Source of the DNA: Codonopsis lanceolata | Lineage: Eukaryota; Streptophyta; Magnoliopsida; Asterales; Campanulaceae | Assembly: GCA_013146195.2 (NCBI GenBank) | Contig: CM028380.1 | Location: 78,620,556 to 78,684,555 of the forward strand | Length of the DNA stretch: 64,000 nucleotides | Direction of reading: 5' to 3' | Shown here: positions 12,193 through 24,600 of the stretch, in pieces | Numbering within the stretch: the first letter of the stretch is position 1 | How the letters are laid out: the number at the start of each line of letters is the position of its first letter | Made by a program: the position numbers and the translations under genes | The notes under the pieces: model-generated | Databases searched by the model: none | Told to the model about the DNA's origin: nothing | What the model saw: only the letters and a program-made list of their open reading frames with translations

Positions 12193-13264
12193 TCTCCCAC
12201 TCGCACACATGGACTCACCTCTCTAACCACATCGTATCATCGAAACCCGTTAAACACTGCCTCTTTATACTGGAAGTGAAGCGTGCGACATGACGAGAAA
12301 GATAAAGGGTGGGGCACTATACCAAATCACCATCTGACCAGCATAGAACGTCCTCGTTAGAAAACAAAACTCGTTTATACCCCAGACCGTATATATGCAT
12401 CAATTTAAGCATCTTCAATCCCTCAAGAACGATGCTTAAACCTCAACATGTTTGTGTATCAAGATCAATCTCTTGAACCGTATGTTCAATATGATCGCCA
12501 TGGCATTGAAACACAAAAATAGAGATGCATATCATACTATCTTCCTTAGACACTCATATCAATCACTCTTGGTTAATTTTCCCAAAGAATGCTCGTGTAT
12601 GCATAGCGTTGGTCGACATGTCAAAGTAACATCATCAACGTCCAAGCTCATGATATAGTTCTAAGTCATATAGGGTATAATCGTGACATGGATTTGATCA
12701 CTAGAACTCACACAGTGACGAAACAGAGATCATTCAATCACTTTCTTAAGTCGCATTATAGTCACATACAGTATGATGTGTATGCTATGGCGGAACTCCC
12801 ACATGAAGTAGGCATGTCATGCTCAAACGTCATACGAACCTTAGTCTAGCTGCCCTTCTGACGTCTAACCTGATTACTTAAAAGTAGTCTCTCTTCTAGT
12901 GTTCCTTTTAAGATCTCACATTCGCACTTTTCCTTGGGATATAAAGTCAACCTTTATAAAAAGTCTCATCTCGGCTGTATGCCAAGACGATAAATGTAAT
13001 GTCATTTGCGTACCCCCCCTTTGTAGGTGCCAAAGACTTTTACTATCTCAACTTGCTCGCCCACCTAGCGACAAGGTGAATTACCTGTGTGAGAGGGTCA
13101 ATTCAATATCCACGACATCTTTTTAATCAAAATATATATGCTATGCAATTTCATATTAAAATATCCAATTAACATATAAAAGGAATAAAATGAAACTGCA
13201 TTTTATTCAAACGATAATGAAAAATAATAATCAAATGTCAACAAAAATGTTCTCAGAATAAATG
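12193..13264 (-). other. Copia internal 3' non-coding region
   Basis: The stretch between the end of RNase H coding and the 3' LTR. It holds the polypurine tract next to the LTR and a C-run near 13013-13019. No coding capacity is evident. Confidence 0.7.
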
Positions 13265-14493
13265 TCAAATCCTACGAAGCCCTAGATCCAACATATGATC
13301 ATGAAAGATCTTTCTAGCTAGAGGTTTAGTCATAGGGTCAGCCAAAATGATTCTAGTAAGAATATATTCTAGATCAACTTTATTTTTTGCAACCATGTCT
13401 CTAGTGAAATGATACTTGATGTTAATGTGTTTCGTCTTCCCTTGATACTTGGTATCTTTAGTGTAACCTAAAGCAGCTATCCTATCACAAGCAATGATTA
13501 CAGGACGATCCACATGCGTCGTAACATCAAGATGTTGAAGAAAACTCCTCAACCACAGCTTCTTGAACCGTAGCTGAGCAAGCCATGTACTCTGACTCCA
13601 TCGTAGATAAGGCAGTGCTAGACTGTCGCTTGCTACTCCACACATTCGCATATGGAGTCGTAGACATTCTCTTTTTCATTCTTAAGGCATTAGTTTGTAC
13701 TAAGGACACATCCTTTTTTTCCATTTGAGTGACAACATGTTTTGAGTTAGTCATGCCAAATCATTCGATAACTTTCTTAATGTAAGTCTCTTGAAACAAA
13801 CCGAGAAATCTTTTCGAACGATCCCTAATGACTTTTACGCCAAGCACATAGCTTGCTTCACCCAAGTCTGTCATATCGAAAAGCGCAGACAGCCACTCTT
13901 TAGTGGCATTTATCATCTCTATATCATTCCCAGCTAGTAGGATGTCATCAACATATAATGACATAATCAGGATCTTTTTTGGATCGTTTAACATACACAC
14001 AGTGGTCTTCCTCAATCATCACAAAGTCAATTGAGGTTATCGCTTGATGAAAGCGAATGTACCACTGTCTAGATGATTGTTTGAGACCGTAGATGGAACG
14101 TTTGAGTCGGCACACTTTGCGCTCTTGTCCCTTGACTTCAAAACCCTCTAGTTGAGTCATATAGATCTCTTCATCTAGTTCTCCATTGAGAAAAGTAGTT
14201 TTAACATCCATCTGATAAAGTTCTAGATCCATGTGCGCTACTATTGCTAGGATTAGGCGAACAGAGGAAAATCTCACCACAGGGGAGAATGTTTCGTCAT
14301 AGTCTAAACCCTCTATTTGGGTAAAGCCTTTCGCCATAAGACGTGCCTTATATTTGTCAATTGATCCATCTGCCTTTCGCTTGACTTTGAAAACCCATTT
14401 ATTTCCAATAGTTTTGCGACCTTGCGGAAGATCAACTAACTCCCAAACCTGATTCTTTTTCATAGAGGAAATTTCATCTTCCATTGCAGTCAT
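13265..14493 (-). pseudogene. Copia reverse transcriptase and RNase H, broken
   Basis: Open pieces are 13948-14493, 13761-14015, 13527-13754 and 13265-13651. The RT begins near NQVWELVDLP and keeps GNKWVFKVKR, YQMDVKTTFLNGELDEEIYM, RSIYGLKQSSRQW and the catalytic SLYVDDILL box. The RNase H piece keeps ESEYMACS, TKHINIKYHFTRD and ADPMTKPL. Frame changes between the pieces show that no functional polyprotein remains. Confidence 0.9.
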
Positions 14494-14592
14494 CCATTCA
14501 TTGTTTGTAGGTAAAGAAAGAGCTTCTTTGAACGATGTAGGCTCACTAGAATTGTAAGAAGTAGTTAGGAAAGATTCCTTTTCGATCGCGAA

Positions 14593-15654
14593 TCAATGAT
14601 GAGGTATATTTCCACTTTTACTTCTTCGCTCTAGTATCGGACTCCCACTAGAATCCATACTCCCACTCGGATGAAGATCACCTTGACTCTCATTGGCGAC
14701 TTCCGTAGGCTCAACCTCATGTTGTACCGTAGGATTAGGTTGAGGCAATTCCCCACCTTCGCCAAAATATGTCATATGTTCTTCTTTCATCTAAAAAATT
14801 TCAAAATCCTTCCTAACTTCACATATCTGTGGGAAATCATTCTCAATGAAATCAACATTGCGCGACTCTGTTTCAGTCATTCCTACGTTAGGTTTTCCAC
14901 CGTACATAACATAACCATTTGAGGTATCTGAATACCTTATGAAAACACACTTGTTTCCTCTAGGGCCTAGTTTTCCTAACTTATTGGAGGTACTATGGAC
15001 ATAACCTGCACAACCCCAAGGATGAAGATGCCCTAATTTAGGCTTCTCACCTTTCCAAAGTTCATAAGGGGTTGTGGGAACTGACTTAGAAGGCACTCGG
15101 TTAAATATATAGGCAACAGTCATTAGCGCATCCCCCCAAAACGAAATTGGGAGGTTGGCCTGTGCCATCATTGACCTAACCATTTCCAACAATGTTTAAT
15201 TCCTTCGTTTTACAACACCATTTTGTTGCGGATTTCTAGGAATTGTCAGCTGTCGGTGTATTCCTTTTTTCTCACACAATTCTTTAAATTGATCAGATAA
15301 ATATTCACGGCCCCGGTAAGTTCTAAAAGTTTTTAAGCTTTTATCCTTTTGATTCTCAACCTCTGCGAGAAAGTGCTCAAAATACTTGAGAGCTTCATCG
15401 CGGTGAGAAATAAGGTAAACATAACCATATCGTGTGTAGTCATCGATAAAAGTTAGAAAGTAGGAAGCTCCATGACGTGCCTTAACATTCATTGGTCCGC
15501 AAATGTCTAAATGGACTAACTTTAATGGATGTGAGGCTCTTTTTGCCTTACCAAAAGGCTTTCGGCAAGCTTTTACTGCCAAACAAGATTCACACAAGAG
15601 TAGGTTGACTTTGCTGAGAGACCCCAATAGGCCTTCTCTAGCCAATCTAGTCAT
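14593..15654 (-). pseudogene. Copia integrase, broken
   Basis: Pieces 15196-15654, 14791-15192 and 14593-14790. The zinc-binding end keeps CESCLAVKACRKPFG. The catalytic core keeps HLDICGPMNV and DDYTRYGYVYL. The third carboxylate region reads TYRGREYLS and is followed by PQQNGVVKRRN. The C-terminal part keeps GCAGYVH and NKCVFIRYS. A stop follows VVKRRN and another follows DFEIF. Confidence 0.9.
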
Positions 15655-15687
15655 CCTATCTTTTCCTATATGTCCAAGTCTAGCATG

Positions 15688-17022
15688 TCATAACTCATAA
15701 TTAGAATCATCATAAACCATACAAGAAGAAGAATTAACAGATGAATTATGAGAATCCAACAAATCTAATTTAAAGAAATTATCTAACAAAAAACCATGTC
15801 CCAAAATCTCATCACCAAAACAAATATCCAAGTGAGCATCACTAAAATTAAAAGAATATCCATGTTCTAGCAATTGTACTACTGATAATAGATTATGTAG
15901 AATACCAGGTGCATAAAGAACTTCATGAAGAGTCAATGTGCGTCCACTCCGCAATTGAAGTTGGTATGAGCCAACTTCTTTGACTTCAACAGACGAACTG
16001 TTTCCCATGAAAATTATTCTTGTACCTGCAGGAGCTTTTCGATAATCTACAAATCCTTCTCGATCCATCGTCACATGTTTGGTTGAGTCTGAGTCTACAA
16101 TCCACACAGGGAGAGAGTCAGCTAATAAAACATGAGAGCAAACACAACTTTGCATGGAGCTAGGATTAAGGGATACCTTCTTGGGCTCAGGACAAGTCCG
16201 AGCAAAATGACCCAAGGCACCACAGTTGTAGCACTTCTGCTTAGCAATATTCGTTTTGCCTTTTCGGCGTTTAGTAATCTTGTCACTTTTGGGGTCCACA
16301 TTCTGAGTCTTCTTGCCTTTAGTTTGTTTCTTGTATTGCCCGTATGGCTTGCGCGGACCCTCAAGGGAAACAAGAGCAAGATCACGAGTCTCAGCACTTA
16401 TCGCGCGATTCGCTTCATGACACTCAACCTCAAACTCAACATGGCGAGATACTTCTGCAAAAGTCTGAATGGAGTCTGTATGAGTCAAGATACTCCTCAA
16501 ACTACTCCAAGAGTCAGGCAGTGAACGAATCACCGCTTGAACTTGTTGTTCATCTGATAAGATAGAACCAACAGCCTTAAGATCATGAATCATTTCAGAC
16601 ATTTCGCGTAGTTGTTCAAGAATGTTACGTTTCTGGTCAATCTTATAGCTTTCAAACTTGTAAATCAAACTTCTCAACTTTGTAGCAGAAGTACTCCCTT
16701 AAATGTGCTTAATGTCGTCCCACATTTGTTTTGCAGTCAGACAATCGTCAAACTCGCCAATCAGATCATTATGCATGCTACTCAGCATAGTAAAGCGTGT
16801 ACATCGATCTTTCTTTTTCCATTTAAGGAATTCCTGCATTTTCTGGCGATGCTGTGTGATGGTCAAATTACCAATCTCTGGTTCTTCCATCACAGCATCT
16901 AGGTTGTCAAGAACCTCTTGCTCATTTAGCAAATACGTGACTTTTCTTTGCCAAACACTATAGTTTGTGTCATCCAATTTCTCACCCTTGTTAAGGTCGG
17001 CGATTACATTCTTAGAAGCCAT
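15688..17022 (-). pseudogene. Copia gag and protease, broken
   Basis: Gag starts at MASKN (17022), with YSVWQRKV and MWDDIKHI before a stop at about 16699. It resumes around 16677 with a UBN2-type gag segment. A zinc knuckle CYNCGALGHFARTCPE lies downstream. The protease active site reads WIVDSDSTKHVT, where the family norm is DSGA, so the site is probably dead. A GILHNLLSVVQL pre-integrase segment follows. Confidence 0.9.
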
Positions 17023-18445
17023 TTCACTACAATTTATTGCAAAAAATAAGACATAAGCATATATATTTTGATTCACTTTTGTTCCAAAAAATCAATTACT
17101 GAACATAATTACATCATACACGCAAGGAGGAAAAATCCGCGAGGCTTGTAATCACAATCTAAGCATGCACAACGTAAAAATATTCATAAATTGATAATTT
17201 AAACAAAAGAAATAAGATAAAACAAATCCATCAAGCACATATAATGTACATAAATATTTTCACTATTGAAAATAAAATTATTGGGCCTCATATAGTCCCA
17301 ATCGCTATTTTAGAGTCCAAAACGATAATTAATTATGCTAAAAATGACTTTAAAATAGTTTAAAATTCACAAAGAATTTTTTAAAAAAATTCAGAACAGT
17401 CCCAATTAGCCCTAAACAGTCACAAAATGACAAAACAACCCCTGGATATCAGTTTTAAATTTTAAAAAAATAAAAAACGTGTTTTTATTCACTGAAAAAA
17501 CAAAACAAATATATACAGGCTGAAATGATCAAAACAGAGGCCACCATTGGACTCAGAAGACCAAAACACGTCTAGACGCGTAGGCCGTTTAAAAAACGGA
17601 GGTCCAGAAACACCGCACGCACTGCAGCGCGCACTTGTGGGCTTCAGGAGAAGCCGATCGATGCCGATCGGGGCGGCGTGGCGGGCGACGTCATGATGAT
17701 GTCACCAATGACGTCATCAAAGCTGAGTCAATGGAGTGGATCCCACTTGCTGACATGGAAATTGACGTGGCGGACACATCATCAGTCAACTATTTGACCG
17801 TTGACCGATCAACGCTTGATCGGTCTTCTACGCCGCCCCACGCGCCCGGAGAGTGGCTCCACGCCGCCTTTCCGGCCCGATGAAGTCGCGGACGGTGGCG
17901 TTGAATTCGTCTCGCCAAGTACTTTCCAGTCATGTAATTTTTACATCGAAAGGAGTGCCACAAAAGACACGTACATCGAGGCAGAGAGTGGGGTTCGTAG
18001 AACGTCAATTTTTCAACCCTAAAAATCAATTCGCGAACGTGATCCGCGAGCCAACTTCGCAAGGCCGTAAAACGTTCAAGTCCAAATTAAGCATATAATA
18101 TCTCGTTGGAAAGTTCTCGCAGAGTACTACAAGTACAGTCCATAAAACCACAGTTTTACAGAAAATAAACAGGTCAAAACAACATGCAAAGTTTCTGAAA
18201 AATCAATTTTCATCAAAACTTGAGTTTGCGATATTTTGAAAAATACCCAACAGATTTCAACGAGAATTTAGTATGTTGTTCGCCTCGTCATAGGGAACTC
18301 AGACATATATTTTTCTCGAAAATAAAAATGTTTTCACATAAAATAATAAAACCCATTTGGTTCGTTATCGGGTAAAACTTTTAAACAAACTCAAAAACAA
18401 AAGCATGCAATTCATGACATATCGATACGAGCAATCAAGCATATA
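17023..18445 (-). other. Copia 5' leader
   Basis: The untranslated leader between the primer-binding site and gag. A GC-rich stretch at 17570-17900 contrasts with the AT-rich surroundings. No gene is recognised. Confidence 0.65.
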
Positions 18446-18459
18446 GGCTCTGATACCAA
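18446..18459 (-). other. Copia primer-binding site for initiator tRNA-Met
   Basis: The element strand reads TTGGTATCAGAGCC directly after the 5' LTR. Thirteen bases (TGGTATCAGAGCC) are the perfect complement of the CCA-tailed 3' end of the tRNA encoded at 3900-3971. Confidence 0.93.
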
Positions 18460-18951
18460 TGAATGATATATCTAAACATATATCATACAAGTTCGTTATC
18501 AAACAGTAATCATGAGTTACCTTGTGCGAACTTGAACTTTGAACGAAGCGGAAGAATTTCGCTTGAGCTACGATCTTCGTATGTCGCGATCAAGAATCCT
18601 GCAAGTCTCTCTCGTCGGATTGATATCACGTAGCAGGAATATCAATACTAGTTCACACCGCAAATCCAAGCATCTTGATGGTTAGGCTAGATGAAGTATT
18701 TGGTGAGATAGATTTAGGAGAGAGAGTGGGCGGCCACAATAAGAAGACGTGTTCTTCTCTTTTGGTGATAGGGTTTTTACCACTTTAGTTGTCCTATTTA
18801 TTTTATTACCAAGAAACCATATTTCTTGTTGGTTAAGTTAGGTCAATCTCAAACCCGTTTGGATTAGGAAACTAATTAACCAATAATAATATAAATGCAT
18901 AATCCATGTGCACGGAAGTAATTAATCGGACCACAAACTCAATTACTAACA
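18460..18951 (-). repeat. Copia 5' LTR (right copy)
   Basis: A 492-bp partner of the 11696-12192 LTR with the same ends. Confidence 0.9.
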
Positions 18952-19190
18952 AGTGCCACCACAATAAGAGGGAGCTTGGTCTCTGTACCGTGCACCCAAG
19001 CATGGAATTGGAAGGTAAACATGATGCAACCGCTGGCCACCCCAACGAACCCAAGGAGAGCCGGATCATGCCTAGTGATTTTCCAAGGAGACTTGTGGCA
19101 CTACCATAATTATCAATACCCCAATGGTACACACCTGTGACAAGATCAGCGAATATGTAACCAATGAAGCCACCCAAAATTGCTAAAATA
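18952..19190 (-). pseudogene. Truncated FAD4-type desaturase copy
   Basis: Minus-strand translation gives GYIFADLVTGVYHWGIDNYG. After an internal deletion comes SPWKIT, and then in another frame HDPALLGFVGVASGCIMF and FHAWVHGTETKLP, ending at VVAL where the Copia LTR begins. The segment with QGHH is missing, and everything after VVAL, including QHGAHH, is absent. Identity to the intact gene at 9326-10219 is obvious at both nucleotide and protein level. Confidence 0.88.
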
Positions 19191-19307
19191 TATTGATACT
19201 TATGGATTCGTAGCCATCATAGGTGCTAACACTCTTCTAGACAAAAAATTAGGAAACACAGTATAAATACTCAAATAAAATAATAATGCATCATTAAAGT
19301 AAACATA

Positions 19308-19312
<5 letters not shown>

Positions 19313-19362
<50 letters not shown>
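19313..19362. repeat. (TA)n microsatellite
   Basis: About 25 TA units with no other sequence. A low-complexity ORF on the minus strand across it is not a gene. Confidence 0.95.
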
Positions 19363-19367
<5 letters not shown>

Positions 19368-19441
19368 TATTAAAACCATCATGTTTATCATTATCATTAT
19401 CAATGTCATTAATATACAATATAATGGCTTTTAGACTTTTA

Positions 19442-20680
19442 GGACTCGTTTGGTGCAGCTTCTTTAAAACACAACTTTTTCAGAATGCACCATTCTTAAA
19501 ATGCAGCGTTTTCAAAACGTGATTTTTTTTCTCCTTATAAACGCATTTGGGATACAATTCAAAACAATGTTTTTGTAAACTAATTGTTGTAAAAAAATGA
19601 TGATTTTCTCCTTTTATAAATAATGTCCTACTTCTAATTAATTACATATACCTTCAAATATATAGTAACATAAGTATTTGGTATATGTAACACTAAAGTA
19701 ACTAATGTAAGTACTTGTCAAAATACATATTTTTTAAAACAAATTCAAAATGCATTTTTTTAAAATGTGTTTGTTTTACCAATTCAAAACGATATATTTG
19801 TAAACTATATAATTGTAAAACTACAATTTTACCCATTTATAAACAAGGGCTCAAAGTAAAATTGAAAGGGTGAAAAGGAAAATGAAGAAAAAGAAAAGTA
19901 CAGAACAAAATGTGTTCCCCAGGAGATAGAAATGAGAGAAAACCCGTCGTCCATGTACTTCAAACAAAAGAGAGAGAAAATGAAGATAAACCTTAATCCA
20001 CCCCCAAAACACATGGTATCAGTCCTCTCCCCTACCTCCTTCTCAACAATTTTTTTGCATGTGATCGTCATCTCCCGTACCAAGGATTCGCCTACTTCGA
20101 CTTCTATCAAAAGTGGTCCAAAACAAGATTCGCAATTCCAAAAACAAAAATATGTCAAGTAATTTTCACTTGCCCCAATTATTATAAACAAATCCCCAAC
20201 TCAACTCACCATCATTCTTTTTCTCTCCTCACAATCCATTTCACAGATCATCCCCTTTCCGATCAAAATTTATCGTAAACCTGCATATTCAAATTTCAAA
20301 TCCTGATTGTTGATCTCTACAATTTTCAGCTTCTAGTTCAATGTCTTTCCCAGAAATACCATTCAGGCTACTCACTTTAGTATATCCAAGGAATACAATT
20401 TCTGATCAAAATTTTTAGCTCAAGTATGTGTGAACGATTTTGGACCAGCAAAGGTTTTTGAAGGAGCCAAGGACAAAAGAGAAGCAAGGCGGGGCATTTT
20501 TGTCTAGCGTAGGTTGCATAGCGTTTTCACCCACATCATTTCGAAAAAGCCACAAATTTGTAGCGTTTTAAACGCTCATCTATTTTTGATCAGCTGCATT
20601 TTAGAACATGGTATTGATTTTGATCTTAAACGGGTCGTTTTGGTCTGCGCTTTACCCAAAACGATGTACCAAACAAACTC
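19442..20680. mobile_element. Candidate PIF/Harbinger-like non-autonomous element
   Basis: The left end ggactcgtttggt and the complement of the right end, gagtttgtttggt, form an imperfect inverted repeat. TTA flanks both sides (19439-19441 and 20681-20683), the 3-bp duplication type of PIF/Harbinger. The inside has repeated aaaacg/cgtttt subterminal motifs. No transposase is seen. The ends are short, so the call is tentative. Confidence 0.5.
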
Positions 20681-20683
20681 TTA

Positions 20684-21875
20684 GTTCTATGTAGCGTTTG
20701 TTCGTAGTTATAGAAAACAAAAGGAAAATACTAAAAAAGTCATGCATTTAAAATCTTTCAAATAAAAAGCATACTTCCTCCATTCATACAAATAGTTCAT
20801 GTTTGAAAATCTAATAAATGAGTGATGTATTAATATCATTGGATTTGATCAAAATTAGAAAAAACACAAGTGTAGGCTAAAGATAAACTGTTATGAAATA
20901 TGTAAGCATAATTTATAAAAGTTAAACTTTATAAATGAAGAGTAAAAATTTCATAGTGTAGAATCTTATTTACAGAAGCAGCATTTAGATCATAACACGT
21001 GTCAATCACAATCTCTGTCTTAATTTTTTAAATTTTGGTTGGCTACATGTCATGATTCATAAGCCGCTTATGTTAAAAAGATTTTATACCGCTGGTGGAT
21101 GAAATTTAATTCTTAAATAAAACAAAACAAAATAATATAGTTGATTCTTTACTAAGAACTATGAAGTATTTACAATAGATTATTACTCTAACAAAAATGC
21201 CGCAAATTTATTCTTTTAAGGTTTTGTCACGCTATTTAGAGGATCAAACATGTATTTCAAAAACGATATTTTTATGATAAAGTTGTAATAAACATTTCAA
21301 AATCATATTTTCATAATCAATATTTCAATTGTTACCATGCAAAACATTTCTTATGAAACAAAACAATAACACTATTGTCTCATACCAGTAATATAATCAA
21401 TAGTTTCCTCAAAACAAGTCAATAACTAATAATTTCCTTAAGATTTTTTAAATCAAAACTTGGAAGAATAAGAAGACTCGGAAGAAGAAGAAGGCGCTGC
21501 TTGTTTCATTGCACACAATCGTGATTTTTGAACTTAAAATGCTGACCAGATCTGTGGAAGAAGACAATTTGGATATTTAAGGAACAATATCTCAAAAATG
21601 GATTTTGACGGTTGAAAAAAAGAACACTGGATTAGGGAGAAAAAATGTTTAGAAAAGTGTACTGACCCGCAATGTTCCCTATTAAATTTCTAAAGTCCAC
21701 TTTCATATTTCACGTTTCCAAATTGATGCATCGCAATAACAAATGCATCATCTTATCAAATAATGCATTGTGACGCATCAAAGTGGACTTTAACAATTTG
21801 ATAATATTATCGTGAAGCAAAGTATATGTTTGAAAATTTATCAAGGTGTATCGGCCTAATATTTTCACTTGTTTA
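20684..21875. other. Intergenic AT-rich sequence
   Basis: No gene recognised. A solitary tacttcctccattc string near 20774 resembles one end of a Stowaway-type MITE without a visible partner. Confidence 0.5.
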
Positions 21876-21877
21876 TA

Positions 21878-22147
21878 GTCCCTCCGATCCTAAATAAAAT
21901 TTCTGGTTGAGTAGACATACAAATTAAGAAAAACTAGCTAGTTGACTCTATTAAAATATTGAAATAATATGTTTTAATTTGTTTAAAGTTCATGTGTATG
22001 TGAGACCGTTATTAAAATAGAAACAAAAAATAAAGGTGAATTGGTAAAAATTATTTTATTGAAAAAGAAAGTTTAGAAATATGCCAATTTTTAATAGAAT
22101 AGATGAAAAAGAAGGAAAATATGACTATTGTTTAGGAACGGAGGAAA
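21878..22147. mobile_element. Stowaway-like (Tc1/mariner) MITE
   Basis: The left end gtccctccgatcctaaata matches the complement of the right end, ttcctccgttcctaaaca. This is the classic ctccctccgt-type terminus. TA flanks both ends (21876-21877 and 22148-22149). The element is about 270 bp with no coding. Confidence 0.7.
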
Positions 22148-22153
22148 TACTAA

Positions 22154-23369
22154 GGCTCCGTTTGTTTCACGGAAAATGACTTCCGGAAAACGTTTTCCTT
22201 ATTTTCCGGTGTTTGGTAACCTTAGGAAAATGCAGTCAACGTAAAAGGTTTTCCGAGTCAACGGAAAATGTAGGTTTCTTTTCCGGAAAATGACTTACGG
22301 ATTCATTTTCCGTAAGTCATTTTCCAAATGTTTGGGGACCCTTTGTCCCCTTTCACAATTGCACATATTTACTTACACTCACAATATTTCACTCAACAAA
22401 TAAATTGTTTAGAAATATAAATAAAGTTTGTGCATACTATTTATAAATTATAATTTTAATAAATGCTTATTATGTTCTAAAATTAGTGTCACCTACATTA
22501 TTTAGGGACATCCTAACCATTGTCAATTTTCTATTTTAAAACGTTTTTTTTCATATCAATTATCAAAAAAAAATATTTGTAATTGTAAGATTGAAAAAAT
22601 ATAGACATTGATTTGACACCACTAATGATAAATTGAGGGTTAATAAAGAAAAATTACTTAAAGTTCAACACTATTTTATATTCAATATGTGCATTAATAT
22701 TAGAATATATATATTTTTGTATTTATTAATATATAGTTTTCTGTAACATTTTCTAGGGACATCCTAAACATTGTCTATTTTCTATTTTAAAACATTTTTT
22801 TCATATCAATTATCAAAAAAAATTATTTGTAATTGTGAGATTAAAAAAAGATGGTCCTTATTGATTTATATGGACATCTTAAACATTATTTATTTTCTAT
22901 TTTATTTTTGTATTTATTCATATATTGTTTTCTGTAACATTTTTCATGTGTTTTCCAAACACCCGTAAATGTTTTCTGACATATTTTCAAAAGATTTACC
23001 AAACACCTGAAAATGAAATCTTTTGATTTTCCGGAAATCATTTTCTGGAAATGATTTTCCGTGAAACAAACGGAGCCGTATATTCAAAAATTATCCAAAG
23101 TATCTTTGCCATTTTATGGTCATTATTGCGTTTGTAAAGTAGTAGTATACATGGAGAGTTGATAACTCGTGTGAAAATTTATATACAAATGATATTGTAA
23201 AAATGATTTCCAACACATTTTCACAAAGTTTACCAAACAATTTAAAATGTTTTCCACAACATTTTCATAAGACTTACCAAACAGCGGAAAATATAATGAT
23301 TTCATTTTCCGGAAATCATTTTCCGGAAAACGTTTTCCGGAAAATGTTTTCCCTGAAACAAACGGAGCC
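22154..23369. mobile_element. TIR element family with ggctccgtttgtttc ends and a duplicated right end
   Basis: The left end ggctccgtttgtttcacgg is repeated inverted at 23050-23077 and again at 23325-23369. The outermost pair is flanked by TAA (22151-22153 and 23370-23372), as in PIF/Harbinger. The ends are packed with the ttttccgg/ccggaaaa motif. The interior has near-copies of a 245-bp segment (gggacatcctaa...caattatcaaaaaaa at about 22503 and 22757, with a third partial copy). It may be one element with an internal duplication or two overlapping copies. Confidence 0.65.
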
Positions 23370-23372
23370 TAA

Positions 23373-24149
23373 GAAACCAAAATAAGTTTTTATGTAAGAG
23401 AGATTGCTTCAAAAATTACAAAATTGACCCTTGTTCTATGTGTACAAAGCAGTAATTAGCTTTGGAGCATCACGTAGAATTTTGTTTTTTTTTTCTTTCT
23501 GTTGTACCCAAAAAAAAAAAGAATTAAATAAATTAGCATTATCAGGCAATATGTACACGTAAAGTTTCAAGGGTTGTTGTCGTTGCATGACCCGCGAAAG
23601 GAATAAAAAAGTGTACTAAAAAGATTGTAATAACAAGAAAAAGTTAAAGAAAAACAGCAACATGACCAAATTACGTATCGTAACGTCGTACGTTTCCTAC
23701 TTCCAAGTTCCAAGTGTGCATATATGTATATATATATATATATATATTTGTATTTGTGCTCGTATTATAGGTACAATATTTATATGAAATCAGTTCAAAC
23801 AAAACACACAACTAAAGGTTTTATATGTAATTATAGAGAAGGTAATTTAAATAAAATTCATAACTGAGGGGTTTATATATAATTAAATCTAGTATCTGTG
23901 TCTGTGCTATAAACACAGTGTCGGTATGTGATCAAATCAATAAATGCTTGAGATAAATTATAAATAACTATCTCGTCAACTTAAACAGAAGGAGATGGTT
24001 AAGAAAATATGTTAGAAGAAAACATTATTGTAACTGTAATTGGTTGTGGAGAGGATAATTCAAAAAAAAAAAAAACCATAGCAGATGGGTTATTAGATAT
24101 TTATTGGTTGTGGAGGGGGATAATTCAAACAAAACTCTTAACTGAGGAG
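23373..24149. other. Intergenic sequence with a TA/TG microsatellite
   Basis: Low-complexity tatatgtatata run at about 23720-23750. No gene recognised. Confidence 0.5.
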
Positions 24150-24600
24150 TTTATATGTAACTTACATATTTACAAATCAATCTGGACCGCTAGTTGTGAT
24201 TTACACAATTCGATCTGATTACCTCAATTAAAATGACAATGCCTAAATAGAAGGTGTGATTTAAAAAAAATGTTACAATTGAGAAGTACATTGTTTCAAG
24301 TGATAGTTGAGGAATTGATGTTTTATAAAGGGTGACTATTCAGAAGATTAATCGCATGGTGTGACTTTGTAATATGAAGATAAAACATTAGGAGAAGAAA
24401 AAATGGTGACTGCTCATAATATTAACTGTAGGGGGTGACTTGTAATAGTGAAAGAAAAAATATAGAATTTAAAATGGATAACTACTCACAAATATGAATA
24501 TGAGTGTGAATCTAAATCGTTAAATTTTTTAAGATAATTTAATCTCAACCTTTGAATAGCTCTAGTTAATTACATATCTATTTTATAATATCTATAATAC
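24150..24600. repeat. Dispersed repeat, copy 1 (partner at about 54350-54855)
   Basis: Long collinear similarity to 54350-54855, including cataatattaa-tgtagggggtgac, atggataactact and taatttaatctcaacct. Both copies end close to a tataatat string. It is probably a non-autonomous Helitron-like or related repeat, because the 54-kb copy directly follows a Helitron-like 3' hairpin. Confidence 0.65.

Larger units (their letters stand above)
11696..18951 (-). mobile_element. Ty1/Copia LTR retrotransposon, decayed, flanks mismatched
   Basis: LTRs at 11696-12192 and 18460-18951 both start TGAA and end TAACA on the plus strand (TGTTAG...TTCA on the element strand). The primer-binding site at 18446-18459 is complementary to the initiator tRNA-Met 3' end. 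A GTGGGAGA polypurine tract abuts the 3' LTR at about 12193-12200. The gag-pol remains run right to left from 17022 to 13265 in Copia order: gag, protease, integrase, reverse transcriptase, RNase H. Stops and frameshifts split them into at least seven pieces. The 5-bp flanks differ (gaaca on the left, agtgc on the right), and the left flank is a hAT gene while the right flank is a desaturase copy. Confidence 0.93.

Noticed and set aside
19200..19409. 69-codon minus-strand frame
   Set aside because: It is driven by the (TA)n microsatellite (Tyr-Ile repeats).
19829..20191. 120-codon minus-strand frame within the PIF-like element
   Set aside because: No transposase motif; low-complexity Phe/Ser-rich translation of AT-rich DNA.
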